From Erwinia_E haradaeae_G (GTDB taxonomy: Bacteria > Pseudomonadota > Gammaproteobacteria > Enterobacterales > Enterobacteriaceae): 64,000 bases of DNA. A program made the position numbers and the translations under genes. Below are positions 20,801-30,294 of this stretch, piece by piece. Under the pieces are notes generated by a model, which was not told the DNA's origin, made no database searches, and worked only from the letters and a program-made list of their open reading frames with translations. Numbering within the stretch: the stretch's first letter is position 1; each line of letters begins with the position of its first letter. The stretch is from NCBI RefSeq assembly GCF_900698955.1, contig NZ_LR217720.1, positions 744,001 through 808,000 on the forward strand, read 5' to 3'.

Positions 20801-21757
20801 ATGAAAATTTTATTGGCTAACCCACGCGGGTTTTGTGCAGGCGTGCATCGCGCTATTAATATTGTTGAACGAATTTTGAAGCTTTACGGTGCACCCATCT
20901 TTGTGCGCCATGAAGTAGTGCATAACCTTTACGTTGTTAAAAAATTACAAGAACGAGGAGTGATTTTTATTGAAGAGATAGATCAAGTTCCAGAAGGGTC
21001 AATTCTCGTTTTTTCGGCACACGGTGTCTCTCAGACTGTCCGTAAGCAAGCAACGCAACGCAATTTATTAATGATCTTTGATGCTACTTGCCCACTAGTG
21101 ACAAAAGTACACGCGGAAGTTGCTCGTGCCAGCCGAGAAGGCGCAGAAGCTATCTTAATTGGACACGCTGGTCACCCAGAAGTAGAAGGTACCATGGGGC
21201 AATATGACAATCCACATGGTGGAATGTATTTAGTTGGAACAAAAGATGATATATCTTCTCTCCGTGTTAAAAATGAAAATAATTTACGCTTTATGACACA
21301 AACAACACTATCAGTTTTCGATAGCATCCATATGATTCGTGCTTTAAATGCTCGCTTCCCTCACATTATTGGATCGCGTAAAAGTGACATTTGTTATGCT
21401 ACAACAAATCGTCAACAAGCGGTCAATGACCTAACAAAACATGCGGATTTAATACTTGTAGTTGGTTCAAAAAACTCTTCTAATTCTAATCGACTCGCAG
21501 AGCTAGCTCAACGACAAGGAAGAACAGCATATTTAATTAATACTGCGGAGGATATTCAAGAAGAATGGCTCAGAAATATTAGCTGTGTTGGTGTTACTGC
21601 CGGCGCATCCGCACCCGATATTCTGGTACAGCGCGTGACACAGAGACTACTTCAGCTCGGTGGTATATGTACCACTGAGCTTATTGGACATAAAGAAAAT
21701 ATAATATTTGATATACCAAAAGAATTACGTGTATCCACTGAAATCTGCGCTACCTAA
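20801..21757 (+). CDS. ispH: 4-hydroxy-3-methylbut-2-enyl diphosphate reductase
   Basis: Last enzyme of the MEP isoprenoid pathway, reducing HMBPP to IPP and DMAPP with a [4Fe-4S] cluster. The three cluster cysteines are present in PRGFCAGV (residue 12), DATCPLV (about 97) and SDICYAT (about 198), as are the substrate His residues in HEVVHN and GHAGHPE and the catalytic Glu in VEGTMGQ. Length is 318 (E. coli 316). AGGAG precedes the ATG by a few bases. Isoprenoids are needed here for the lipid carrier of peptidoglycan synthesis and for quinones. Confidence 0.97.
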   Translation: MKILLANPRGFCAGVHRAINIVERILKLYGAPIFVRHEVVHNLYVVKKLQERGVIFIEEIDQVPEGSILVFSAHGVSQTVRKQATQRNLLMIFDATCPLVTKVHAEVARASREGAEAILIGHAGHPEVEGTMGQYDNPHGGMYLVGTKDDISSLRVKNENNLRFMTQTTLSVFDSIHMIRALNARFPHIIGSRKSDICYATTNRQQAVNDLTKHADLILVVGSKNSSNSNRLAELAQRQGRTAYLINTAEDIQEEWLRNISCVGVTAGASAPDILVQRVTQRLLQLGGICTTELIGHKENIIFDIPKELRVSTEICAT

Positions 21758-22051
21758 CATAATTATTGTTACCTACCCCTCTCGAACACGCGTGAACATT
21801 TTATACTTTTCTCATATCGATATAATAACAATTGCAATCACTGTTATCCTTGATGACTAAATGTTCTTCTTGAATATTCTTGCACGCATTAGGATCTAGC
21901 TATATCCATGAAGAAAATACATTAAAAATATAACGCATAATAAGACCCCCTCCACATAGGATACAGATAGAGGTTCAATGAGCACTTTTCTTCACAAGAG
22001 CTATACATCATCTCATACTGATATCAAGAAAAAAAAGAGATCGTTTTCATC

Positions 22052-23011
22052 TTATAACCAGTTTTTACGTTTAAAATATGCATACGGTGCCAACCCAGCA
22101 AGAATCATCAAAAGTATGGCAGATGGATACCCGAAACTCCACTGAAGCTCCGGCATAAACGTAAAATTCATCCCATAGCTAGAGGCTACTAATGTTGGTG
22201 GTAAAAAAACTACTGATACTACTGAGAAAATTTTTATAATACGACTTTGTTCAATGTTAATAAAACCCATAGCTGCCTGCATTAAAAAATTGACCTTTTG
22301 AAATAATGACTCAGTGTGTGGCAATAAAGATTCTATATCTCGTAAAATTTCACGCGCCTGTTCTAGCTGATGATCCGGAAGGCGTGTTTTACGTACTAAA
22401 AAATTTAATGCACGTTGTGTATCCATCAGACAGAGACGCACCTTCCAACCCACATCCTCCTGCCCTGCTAAAGCTGAAAGTGCATTGTCAAATTCATCAC
22501 CCTGCTTACCCTCCATTATCACTCTACTGAATTTTTCTAAATGACTGGAAATATTTTCAATTTCATCGGCTAATTGTTCAATTTTAGTTTCAAATAAATC
22601 TAGCAAGATCTCATAGGCGTTACCATCAGTTAAAGTTTGATTACGTGCTCGCATACGGTAAAGCCGGAATGCTGGAAGCTCACGTTCACGCAATGTATAG
22701 AGACGTCCATCACGAATAGTAAATGCAACTGTAGAATTACCTGCGTGATCATCAAAATCTTCATACAAGAAAAAAGAATGGATATGTAGACCATCCTCAT
22801 CTTCAAAAAAACGCGCTGAAGCTTCTATGTCTTCTAACTCCGGACTAGTAGCTAAAACCTGACCTAATACGTTTTGCACTCGCGCACGTTGAATTTCTTC
22901 TGGTTCAATGAGGTCTACCCAAATGGAATCATTGAGGTTATCTCTGGTATGAGGATCCTCCAATACTAGTCGACACAGACGACTGTTATCTAGTTTAAAT
23001 GCAGTCAGCAT
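22052..23011 (-). CDS. corA: Magnesium/cobalt transporter CorA
   Basis: Homopentameric Mg2+ channel of the inner membrane. A large cytoplasmic alpha/beta domain and long stalk helix (residues about 1-255) precede two C-terminal transmembrane helices. The signature YGMNF selectivity loop lies at about 279-283, and the basic tail FKRKNWL matches E. coli. Length is 319 (E. coli 316). The stretch SPELEDIEASARFFED...DGLHIHSFF is almost unchanged. It stands alone. It is the only dedicated ion transporter in the window. Confidence 0.97.
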   Translation of the reverse strand: MLTAFKLDNSRLCRLVLEDPHTRDNLNDSIWVDLIEPEEIQRARVQNVLGQVLATSPELEDIEASARFFEDEDGLHIHSFFLYEDFDDHAGNSTVAFTIRDGRLYTLRERELPAFRLYRMRARNQTLTDGNAYEILLDLFETKIEQLADEIENISSHLEKFSRVIMEGKQGDEFDNALSALAGQEDVGWKVRLCLMDTQRALNFLVRKTRLPDHQLEQAREILRDIESLLPHTESLFQKVNFLMQAAMGFINIEQSRIIKIFSVVSVVFLPPTLVASSYGMNFTFMPELQWSFGYPSAILLMILAGLAPYAYFKRKNWL

Positions 23012-24420
23012 AACTGTATTCTCAAGTTAAAAGGGTAAAGTCAGAAACAGCGTGGAAAGATATCTTAATGCAATCCATATCATGCAGAATGCATGGGTGT
23101 TTCTCTTAATTTATCTGCTGATCATATACCCATATATTATAAAAACGATATATCTAATGCTCTAGGGTGATTACAGTTCAAGATTTTTACAAGCTACGCG
23201 GTTACAAATAACTAATATCGTATAATACCTTAGAAACTGTATAAAATATCGCTATAAAAATACTATGATATATAAATAAACCGCAATAATATTTCAGAGA
23301 AAATTCTATTCATTGAATACTCAATATTCTGACTGCTCTTTATTTTTATATACTATATTACCTATATTAAAACATTCATCAGGTATCTTACGATTATTTA
23401 TAACACTCATTGATTTAAAATTTACATATAGTACATGGTGATGATTGAAGATACGTAGATTACATACTATTGTACCCATAATCATGGAAGCACGAAACAG
23501 CTCTCTGTCTAATGCCTTCTTTTATATACTCTTATCAATACAATATATCAGACAGAGATATATCTCTGTTCGAATTATACTATGTAGTTTCTAGTCAACG
23601 CTCTATAAAAAAGCATAGCGCTCAAAATACAACACAAAATACACTTACATTGCTATACACGCCCCTAAAACACACTATTTAGATACTACACTAATATTAT
23701 ATCCTTATTAAAATACAAAATCTCCATCACGCCTTTTGTCATCTAATTGTGATGTAGTGGATATCAAATCTACGTTACATGCTTCTACAGTACTATGATC
23801 ATTTATAGACTGCGGTTTGCCTAGAAAAGATCGACGTTACCTTAGAATGATTATTCTCGTCATACAGAGGATTGTTCTAGACCCCGTTCGAACTTCATCA
23901 GATACTCATATTAGCAGCAATACCTCTCAAGACCATAGATGATAACATCAATATTCTGATGATTTTATGACTATCTGTACAGATCTAGAAACACTTATCT
24001 GATATACTCTTTAAAATTTTTTATGAGTTGAATCTCAATATTCTAATTATATTACGTAGAGTATTTATACTTCTACTCTCTGGTATATCACCATTCTTGA
24101 GATATTATAAAAAACAGCATGTATGCCACTCAAATAATGTATCATGTGCATATACTATCCAGCATTACCGTAAGGAGAATATGCATCTATAATATCCTCA
24201 AAAATATACATATTATTACTCAACAACAAAGTCGCCTAACAACTCTCTCAACTAAAAGAAAAATAATTAACATCATAAGCTAATAATTCCATGAATATCA
24301 TTGTACACTTATTCAAGGTCATGAAACTAAGGGGTTACCATCGTATGTATCTTGTCTGTTAATTTATCAAGCGATGTAATAACATGCTTGTAAGTTTTTG
24401 AGTACGTTGTAGACTTTAGT
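23012..24420. other. Intergenic region corA-ompA
   Basis: About 1.4 kb before the ompA leader. No gene or RNA is recognised. The divergent genes mean that both promoters should lie in it. Confidence 0.5.
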
Positions 24421-24549
24421 AGGTGAGGGTCTCAACTTCTTCCATTCCATGGAAAGTTAGTCATCAACCTGAATAACCCGGTAAAAGATTCAACCGCAAA
24501 AGATCACAAATAGAATATAGTCTATTTTTAATAATAACGAGGCGTAAAC
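24421..24549 (+). promoter_or_regulatory. Conserved ompA 5' leader
   Basis: From memory of the E. coli ompA leader, CCCGGTAAAAGATTCAACCG (from 24478) resembles CCCGGTGAAGGATTTAACCG, and AATAACGAGGCGTAAAC resembles the ribosome-binding segment GATAACGAGGCGCAAA, with similar spacing to the ATG. Small hairpins are possible (TTCCAT/ATGGAA near 24440-24455; AATAG/CTATT near 24510-24528). In E. coli this leader stabilises the abundant ompA mRNA and is an sRNA/Hfq target. Confidence 0.6.
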
Positions 24550-25611
24550 ATGAAAAAAACAGCTATCGCAATTGCAGTAGCACTAGCTAGTTTCGCTACA
24601 GTAGCGCAAGCTACTCCTAAAGAAAATACCTGGTATACTGGCGCTCAGATGGGCTTGTCTCATTACGATGACACAAAGTATTATGGCAATAATTACCAAA
24701 ATAATGATGGCAAAACTCATCAAAGCCAATTCGGCTCTGGTGTATTTTTTGGTTATCAAGCCACTCCATGTCTAAGTTTTGATTTTGGATATAATTGGTT
24801 AGGTCGTATGCCTAATAAAGGTACTGTTACTCACGGTTCTTTTCAGGCTCAAGGCGTTCAACTAGCAACTAAGTTTAATTACCAATTGGCTAACAACATA
24901 GACGTATATACTCGTCTAGGTAGCATGGCATGGCATGCAGAATCTAAGCAGACTAATATAACCAATCCACACATGCATTCGAAGACCACTGGGATCTCAC
25001 CTCTCGTCGGTTGTGGCATTCAATACACGATCAATAAAAACTGGACTACTCACTTAGATTATCAATGGATTAATAATATTGGAGATGCCAATACTGTGGG
25101 TGCACGCCCTGATAACAGCTTATTGAACGTTGGGATTACCTATCATTTTGGTCAGGATGAAGCAGACACAGTAGTCTCTGCTGGATCACCTTCCATTTCA
25201 GAGAATAATCATTTTACTTTAAAATCTGATGTATTATTTACCTTTAATCAAACTACTCTTACTGCGGATGGTCAAAAGATTTTAGATCAGTTATATAATC
25301 AGCTGAGTAATTTAGATACTAAAGATGCATCTATAGTAGTAGTTGGTTATAGTGATCGTATTGGCTCTAATTTATACAATCAAAAACTTTCTGAAAAACG
25401 TAGTCAGTCAGTCGTAGACTACTTAATTGAAAAAGGTATTCCTTCTGACCAAATTACTGCACGCGGTGAGGGTCAGTCTAACCCTGTATCGGCACATACT
25501 TGTGAGTCTGTGAATGATCGCCAGGCATTAATTGTCTGTTTAGCACCAGATAGACGTGTAGAAATTGAAGTAAAAGACATACAAGATGTTGGAATTCCAT
25601 CATCAAATTAA
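24550..25611 (+). CDS. ompA: Outer membrane protein A
   Basis: Major outer-membrane protein linking the membrane to peptidoglycan. The signal peptide MKKTAIAIAVALASFATVAQA is cleaved after residue 21. An eight-stranded barrel (about 22-200, ending NVGITYHF) is followed by a short linker without the Ala-Pro repeats of E. coli. The C-terminal OmpA-like domain (about 225-345) has GYSDRIGS and LSEKRSQSVVDYL, keeping the Asp and Arg that bind diaminopimelate, and the APDRRVEIEV block. Length is 353. Extracellular loops differ from E. coli, as expected. A strong terminator follows. Confidence 0.96.
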   Translation: MKKTAIAIAVALASFATVAQATPKENTWYTGAQMGLSHYDDTKYYGNNYQNNDGKTHQSQFGSGVFFGYQATPCLSFDFGYNWLGRMPNKGTVTHGSFQAQGVQLATKFNYQLANNIDVYTRLGSMAWHAESKQTNITNPHMHSKTTGISPLVGCGIQYTINKNWTTHLDYQWINNIGDANTVGARPDNSLLNVGITYHFGQDEADTVVSAGSPSISENNHFTLKSDVLFTFNQTTLTADGQKILDQLYNQLSNLDTKDASIVVVGYSDRIGSNLYNQKLSEKRSQSVVDYLIEKGIPSDQITARGEGQSNPVSAHTCESVNDRQALIVCLAPDRRVEIEVKDIQDVGIPSSN

Positions 25612-25622
25612 GTTATATCTGC

Positions 25623-25654
25623 ATCAATACCCCCATGAGGGGGTATTGATTTTT
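25623..25654 (+). terminator. Rho-independent terminator of ompA
   Basis: A perfect 12-bp stem (25623-25634 with 25639-25650), with five G:C pairs next to a 4-nt loop, is followed directly by a T-tract. It begins 11 bp after the ompA stop. It is the clearest intrinsic terminator in the window. Confidence 0.92.
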
Positions 25655-26403
25655 ACCGACACACCATCACAACACATTTTACCATGCGGTTCAATATAAG
25701 AGATCTTTCTAAGTATTTTAGAATATCTAATTACCTAGATATAGAATGAATATCTACTGTCTCATCGATCGCAACAACAAAATACTTATTAGATAGACAC
25801 CCATGCAATAATACTAACTGTAGCTCTAGCTCTAGCATAGAGGATTAAATCATTTCATACACTGTTGGACAGTGTAAATTACATCTCTGTAATATTGATA
25901 AGTCTATATATCTCATGCATATAAATCATCAACCACTCTATACAAATAACTACTGATATCCGCTATATCATTAAAAAGAAAACGCCATATAGTTTTATAC
26001 ACTTTATATAAATGCAATTATATTGAGAATACATGTATATTAATGGATACCCTATTTATATGATATTTGTGTCAAAACACGATAATATCAATTGATTTTC
26101 AATATCAAAATCACTTTAATTACATGAGATAGTCTCCTAGCGTTTTTTTTGCATGATGTGATCATAATTGTATTTAAATATCAAAAAAGTATTATATATA
26201 ATATTATATTAGTGCTAGGCATTAAGGCCTGACCAATATAAGATTGATATCTATCATATGCAAATATTGTAGAATATTTAACTTATTTAAAGTACGTTAT
26301 TAGTAGAGAATATAGTACAAATATTCTTATTGTATAGTCACTTCTATTACATTTGGGAAATGTATCTACAGTAAAAACATCATGTTACTTGTGAGGTAAT
26401 CAG
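25655..26403. other. Intergenic region ompA-tig
   Basis: About 0.75 kb, AT-rich, no recognised gene. It should contain the tig promoter. Confidence 0.5.
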
Positions 26404-27711
26404 ATGAAAGTTTTAATTGAAAAAACACAAAATTTAAAAAAAAATATAATACTGAAAATTGATCATGACATAATTGATAACACAGTAAAAAATGAACTAC
26501 TGAAGATAGCTAAAAAAATACGCATAGACGGGTTTCGTCTAGGTAAAGCTCCGATACACATTATTCGACAACGTTATAGCACTTCTGTTCGCCAAGATGT
26601 CCTTAATGATCTTATGCCACGCTACTTTATTGATGCAATAACACAAGAGAAGTGGCATCCATCTAGCGCCCCAACATACGAGATCCAAGAAAATACCTGG
26701 GGTAAAGATGTTATTTTTTCTGTTTCATTTGACGTATATCCACATATTGAACTAAAGGGACTAGAAAGCATAGAAATTGACAAACCAATTATTAACATTA
26801 CTGAGGCTGATATTGATGCAATGTTATCTATGCTGCGTCAGCAAAAAGCTATTTGGACAGAAACCCACGAAGCCGCAGCTATTAATAATCGTGTGACATT
26901 TGACTTTGTCGGATCGATAGAGCATGAAGATTTTACTGGTAACAACGCATTAAATGTTATCCTAATACTAGGAAATGGTCATATGCTTCCTTCCTTTGAA
27001 GAAGGAATAATTGGACACAAAGCAGACGAGAATTTTATGATTGATGTTACCTTTCCAAAAGACTATAAAATAATAAAATTACAAGATAAAAACGTGCAAT
27101 TTAATATTATACTAAAAAAAGTAGAAGTATGTCATCTACCAGAAATAACTGCAGAATTTATACAACAATTTGGTATAAAAGAAGGGTCTTTGGATGCTTT
27201 ACGAGCAGAAATACACACAAATATGCAACGTGAATTGAAAAATGCTGTGCGTCACTTTATTAAATTACAAGTCATTAATGGGTTAGTAAAAGCGAATAAT
27301 ATTGAGATTCCCGCAGATATAGTAAATAGTAAATTAGATCTATTAAAACAAAAAATAACACATAATAATAGTAGTACAGCGATGGTAACAGACTCAACAA
27401 TACCTCATGAGGTATTAGTAGAACAAGCAAAACAGTATATGCTAGTAGGGTTACTTTTTGGTCAAATCATTCACTCTTATGAAATAAAAACTAACGAAGA
27501 TCACGTCAATGCGTTAATCGAAGAAGTAGCTTCTGCTTATGAAAATAAAGAAAAGGTTATATCGTTTTATAAAAACAATTCTGACCTCATGCAAAATATA
27601 CGTAACACTGCTCTGGAGGAGCAAGCAATAGAAGCAATATTAGCGCAAGCAAAATTAACTGAAAAATTTCTGACTTTTCAAGAATTTATGTACCCATCCT
27701 TCACACACTAA
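26404..27711 (+). CDS. tig: Trigger factor
   Basis: Ribosome-bound chaperone and prolyl isomerase at the exit tunnel. The N-terminal ribosome-docking domain carries GFRLGKAP (about residues 43-50). The PPIase domain (about 150-245) has RVTFDFVGSIEHEDF and LPSFEEGIIGHKADE. The C-terminal helical domain follows, with RNTALEEQAIEAILAQAKLTE near the end. Length is 435 (E. coli 432). GAGGTAATCAG gives a Shine-Dalgarno site upstream of the ATG. The usual downstream clpP-clpX-lon genes are absent here. Many Lys codons and A-runs reflect AT bias. Confidence 0.96.
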   Translation: MKVLIEKTQNLKKNIILKIDHDIIDNTVKNELLKIAKKIRIDGFRLGKAPIHIIRQRYSTSVRQDVLNDLMPRYFIDAITQEKWHPSSAPTYEIQENTWGKDVIFSVSFDVYPHIELKGLESIEIDKPIINITEADIDAMLSMLRQQKAIWTETHEAAAINNRVTFDFVGSIEHEDFTGNNALNVILILGNGHMLPSFEEGIIGHKADENFMIDVTFPKDYKIIKLQDKNVQFNIILKKVEVCHLPEITAEFIQQFGIKEGSLDALRAEIHTNMQRELKNAVRHFIKLQVINGLVKANNIEIPADIVNSKLDLLKQKITHNNSSTAMVTDSTIPHEVLVEQAKQYMLVGLLFGQIIHSYEIKTNEDHVNALIEEVASAYENKEKVISFYKNNSDLMQNIRNTALEEQAIEAILAQAKLTEKFLTFQEFMYPSFTH

Positions 27712-27745
27712 ATACAAGTATTTCTCGTGATAAATATATGCACAC

Positions 27746-27828
27746 ATGATCAGGGAGGATTTGCGACCTCATGGCCATCAGTCTTCCGCTTCCTTCTGGT
27801 ACATCTCAATCAAACGTCACATAAGGAG
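27746..27828. other. GC-rich island between convergent tig and nadK
   Basis: By my count 40 of 83 bases are G or C (48%), against roughly a quarter in other spacers, and the spacer is unusually short (120 bp). On the minus strand GAGG-TCGCAAAT-CCTC looks like a tRNA T-arm missing about 6 nt, and the plus-strand frame starting at 27746 (29 codons) resembles the antisense reading of a tRNA. CCAGAAGGAAGCGG recalls the SRP RNA apical loop, but the rest does not fit. Candidate RNA gene or tRNA relic; unproven. Confidence 0.3.
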
Positions 27829-27831
27829 ATC

Positions 27832-28713
27832 TTAAAAAAAATTTTTTGACCATCCTAACTTCGAACTAAGTATATGAAAATAATTATAATTTTTAGGATG
27901 AATTAAATTCAAAAAATAATCACTACGATGGATCAATATGTGATCGTTCTTATACACAGGTAGGACTACTTGACTATCAAAGCTAACCTTTAGATTGCTG
28001 CACGTATCCGAGAAGCGTAAAACAATACTACTACTATTTCTGATCACTAATGGACGCGCTGATAATCTATGTGGAAACATTGGTACAAGAGCTATCGCAT
28101 CTAAAGACGGTGTAATAATAGGACCTCCGGCAGACAGAGCATACGCTGTAGAGCCAGTGGGTGTCGAGATAATAAGACCATCTGAACGCTCTGAAAATGC
28201 AAAATTATCATCAATGTACACTTCAAATTCGATCATATGAGCTACCTTACCAGGATGCACTACAATTTCATTCATCGCAATTTCGTTACACGGAGAACCT
28301 AATGGATGTACAACATTTCCTTCTAATAAAAATCGTTTATCCACAATATAATTACCAGCTAACACTTCTGATAACTGTGTTTTTAAATTATCTGGATCTA
28401 GATCTGTCAAAAATCCAAGCTTTCCGCGATTGATCCCTATTACCTTAATATCATATCGTGCTAAATTACGTGCAGCACCTAGCATGCTACCGTCACCACC
28501 TATTACCACTGCTAAATTAGCAGTACAACCAATTTCCGATAACGTCCCAGTTCGTATGCTATCTAGCATAGATAACTCACTTGCAACTTTGTTCTCAACA
28601 ATTACCTGACATCCAGCCTCTACTAACCAACGATAAAGAAGCTTATAAGTATGACACATGGTGGGATGATGTGGGTGTCCAATAATACCAATACAATTAA
28701 AAGATTTATTCAT
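27832..28713 (-). CDS. nadK: NAD kinase
   Basis: Phosphorylates NAD to NADP with ATP. The NAD-kinase fold has the signature VVIGGDGSMLGAAR (about residues 69-82), GINRGKLGFLTDL, the NEI block (AMNEIVVHPG) and the glycine-rich SDGLIISTPTGSTAYALSAGGPI. Length is 293 (E. coli 292), and the C-terminal SKLGWSK motif is kept. Divergent from grpE with 120 bp between, the enterobacterial arrangement. recN, which follows nadK in E. coli, is absent; tig lies downstream in convergent orientation. Confidence 0.97.
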   Translation of the reverse strand: MNKSFNCIGIIGHPHHPTMCHTYKLLYRWLVEAGCQVIVENKVASELSMLDSIRTGTLSEIGCTANLAVVIGGDGSMLGAARNLARYDIKVIGINRGKLGFLTDLDPDNLKTQLSEVLAGNYIVDKRFLLEGNVVHPLGSPCNEIAMNEIVVHPGKVAHMIEFEVYIDDNFAFSERSDGLIISTPTGSTAYALSAGGPIITPSLDAIALVPMFPHRLSARPLVIRNSSSIVLRFSDTCSNLKVSFDSQVVLPVYKNDHILIHRSDYFLNLIHPKNYNYFHILSSKLGWSKNFF

Positions 28714-28833
28714 TTTCTTTATTTTCCTTGTAAGATAAACTTCTCTAACAATTATAGCTCTCTTGAAACTATGCTGATGACCCCAATAATAAATGAACTA
28801 ACGAAGTGAATATGCATACACGCGGAGAAATTC

Positions 28834-29424
28834 ATGAGTAGTCAAGAACATACCATACAAAACCCATCTGTTTCAGAGAAACCTGTAGATACACAAATCG
28901 ATGAGCAGCTTCAAGAAGCATCACAAGTAGAAAGCGAACATGATAAACGTCTTTCTGCATTAGAATTTCAACTAGCTCAATGCAAAAATAGCGCGCGTGA
29001 TACACAACTTCGCGCTCAGGCGGAAATGGAAAATATCCGACGACGCGCTAAAGTAGATATTGAAAAAGCGCATAAATTTGCCCTAGAAAAGTTTATCAAC
29101 GAACTACTGCCTGTAATTGATAATCTTGAAAGAGCAATAGAGATAGTTGACAAACGTAATCCTGCACTAGAAGCGATGATTGAAGGCATCAATCTAACCA
29201 TGAAGTCATTACTCACCACAGTCGAAAAATTTGGCGTCGAGGCTATTAGTAAAATTCACGTTCCATTTAATCCAGAAGTGCATCAAGCTATGGCTATGCT
29301 AGAATCAGAGGATGTCGAACCTAACTGTATAATTCAAATTATGCAACGAGGCTATACCCTCAATGGTCGTCTTTTGCGTCCTGCAATGGTGTCTGTCTCT
29401 AAAGGTAGAAATAGTTTGTCCTGA
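28834..29424 (+). CDS. grpE: Nucleotide exchange factor GrpE
   Basis: Dimeric co-chaperone that releases ADP from DnaK. An acidic, disordered N-terminus (to about residue 40) precedes a long coiled-coil helix with RAQAEMENIRRRA (about 59-71) and FALEKFINELLPVIDNLERAIE. The C-terminal beta domain has the HVPFNPEVHQAM block and ends GRLLRPAMVSVSKG. Length is 196 (E. coli 197). GGAG lies a few bases before the ATG. It is divergent from nadK, and a hairpin terminator lies downstream. Confidence 0.97.
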   Translation: MSSQEHTIQNPSVSEKPVDTQIDEQLQEASQVESEHDKRLSALEFQLAQCKNSARDTQLRAQAEMENIRRRAKVDIEKAHKFALEKFINELLPVIDNLERAIEIVDKRNPALEAMIEGINLTMKSLLTTVEKFGVEAISKIHVPFNPEVHQAMAMLESEDVEPNCIIQIMQRGYTLNGRLLRPAMVSVSKGRNSLS

Positions 29425-29465
29425 TCACAAAGAGATAAATAGATTAGTGATTAAGCGACCTATTA

Positions 29466-29496
29466 AAACAGTAGCTATATCATTTAGCTACTGTTT
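29466..29496. terminator. Hairpin between convergent grpE and ung
   Basis: Perfect 11-bp stem AAACAGTAGCT/AGCTACTGTTT with a 9-nt loop, about 42 bp after the grpE stop. The T-tract is poor on the plus strand; an A-run before it could give U residues on the minus strand, so it may serve ung as well. Confidence 0.55.
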
Positions 29497-29626
29497 GGCA
29501 TTTGTGAATTAAGATCCATAAAAATATTTTTCAGAGCTGCGATAGCTCAATAAATATACCATTATGAAGACTCGTTTGCTTATGATACGCGCAATATTAA
29601 TGCATCTCACACACTGTCATAAAAAA

Positions 29627-30294
29627 CTAAGGTGTCCAATTAATTGGATTTCTGCCTATACTCATTAAGAATTTATTCGCTTGAGAAAAATGAGAGCAAC
29701 CAAAAAATCCGCGATAGGCAGACAGTGGGGAAGGGTGTGCAGAAGATAATACACAGTGATTCCTATGATTAATTAAATTAATCCTTTTCTGAGCCTCAAC
29801 ACCCCAGAGAAGAAATACTACATTTTCACAATACTTGTTAACAATAAAAATCACTTTATTTGTAAATATAGCCCACCCAAATTTTTCATGGGAACGGGGC
29901 TTTCCGGCTTCTACAGTGAGAATGGTATTCAGCAAAAACACTCCTTGTCGAGCCCAATTTTCTAAAAAACCATGCTGAGGTGGACGAAAATCGGGAATAT
30001 CGCTGATCAATTCTTTATAGATGTTCTTTAAAGAAGGCGGAATAGCTACACCAGGTAATACAGAAAAAGCTAATCCATGTGCCTGATTAGGCTTATGATA
30101 AGGGTCCTGTCCTAAGATAACCACTTTTACATTCCATAGATCAGTTAAACGAAAAGCATGAAAAATAACATCAGCAGACGGGTAGATAATTTTACCGCTT
30201 TTCCTTTCTAAATACACCTTATTCATAAGTTTCTTAAAATAATTTTTTTTTTCTCACCCGATAAGGTATCTTGCCAAGACAATGCATATGCCAT
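29627..30294 (-). CDS. ung: Uracil-DNA glycosylase, frameshifted at a poly(A) tract
   Basis: Base-excision enzyme that removes uracil from DNA. The long frame (29627-30226, 199 codons) carries catalytic GQDPYH, AIPPSL, NTILTVEAG, VFLLWG and AHPSPLS. Upstream, the ATG at 30294 opens a second frame reading MAYALSWQDTLSGEKKK, collinear with E. coli MANELTWHDVLAEEKQQ. It meets the first at ten consecutive A residues (30243-30252, minus strand). Adding one A fuses the frames into 222 residues and puts the catalytic Asp at 64 and His at 187, the E. coli numbers. As read, only a form starting at 30226, missing 23 residues, is made without slippage. Polymerase slippage at such tracts is known in Buchnera and Blochmannia. 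A sequencing error is the main alternative. Confidence 0.9.

Noticed and set aside
23880..23910. tRNA T-arm-like GTTCGAAC in the corA-ompA spacer
   Set aside because: No matching stem, acceptor or anticodon arm on either strand.
27746..27828. SRP (4.5S) RNA, suggested by CCAGAAGGAAGCGG
   Set aside because: The matching 5' strand of helix 8 and the GGAA tetraloop are absent, so the similarity is limited to a few bases.
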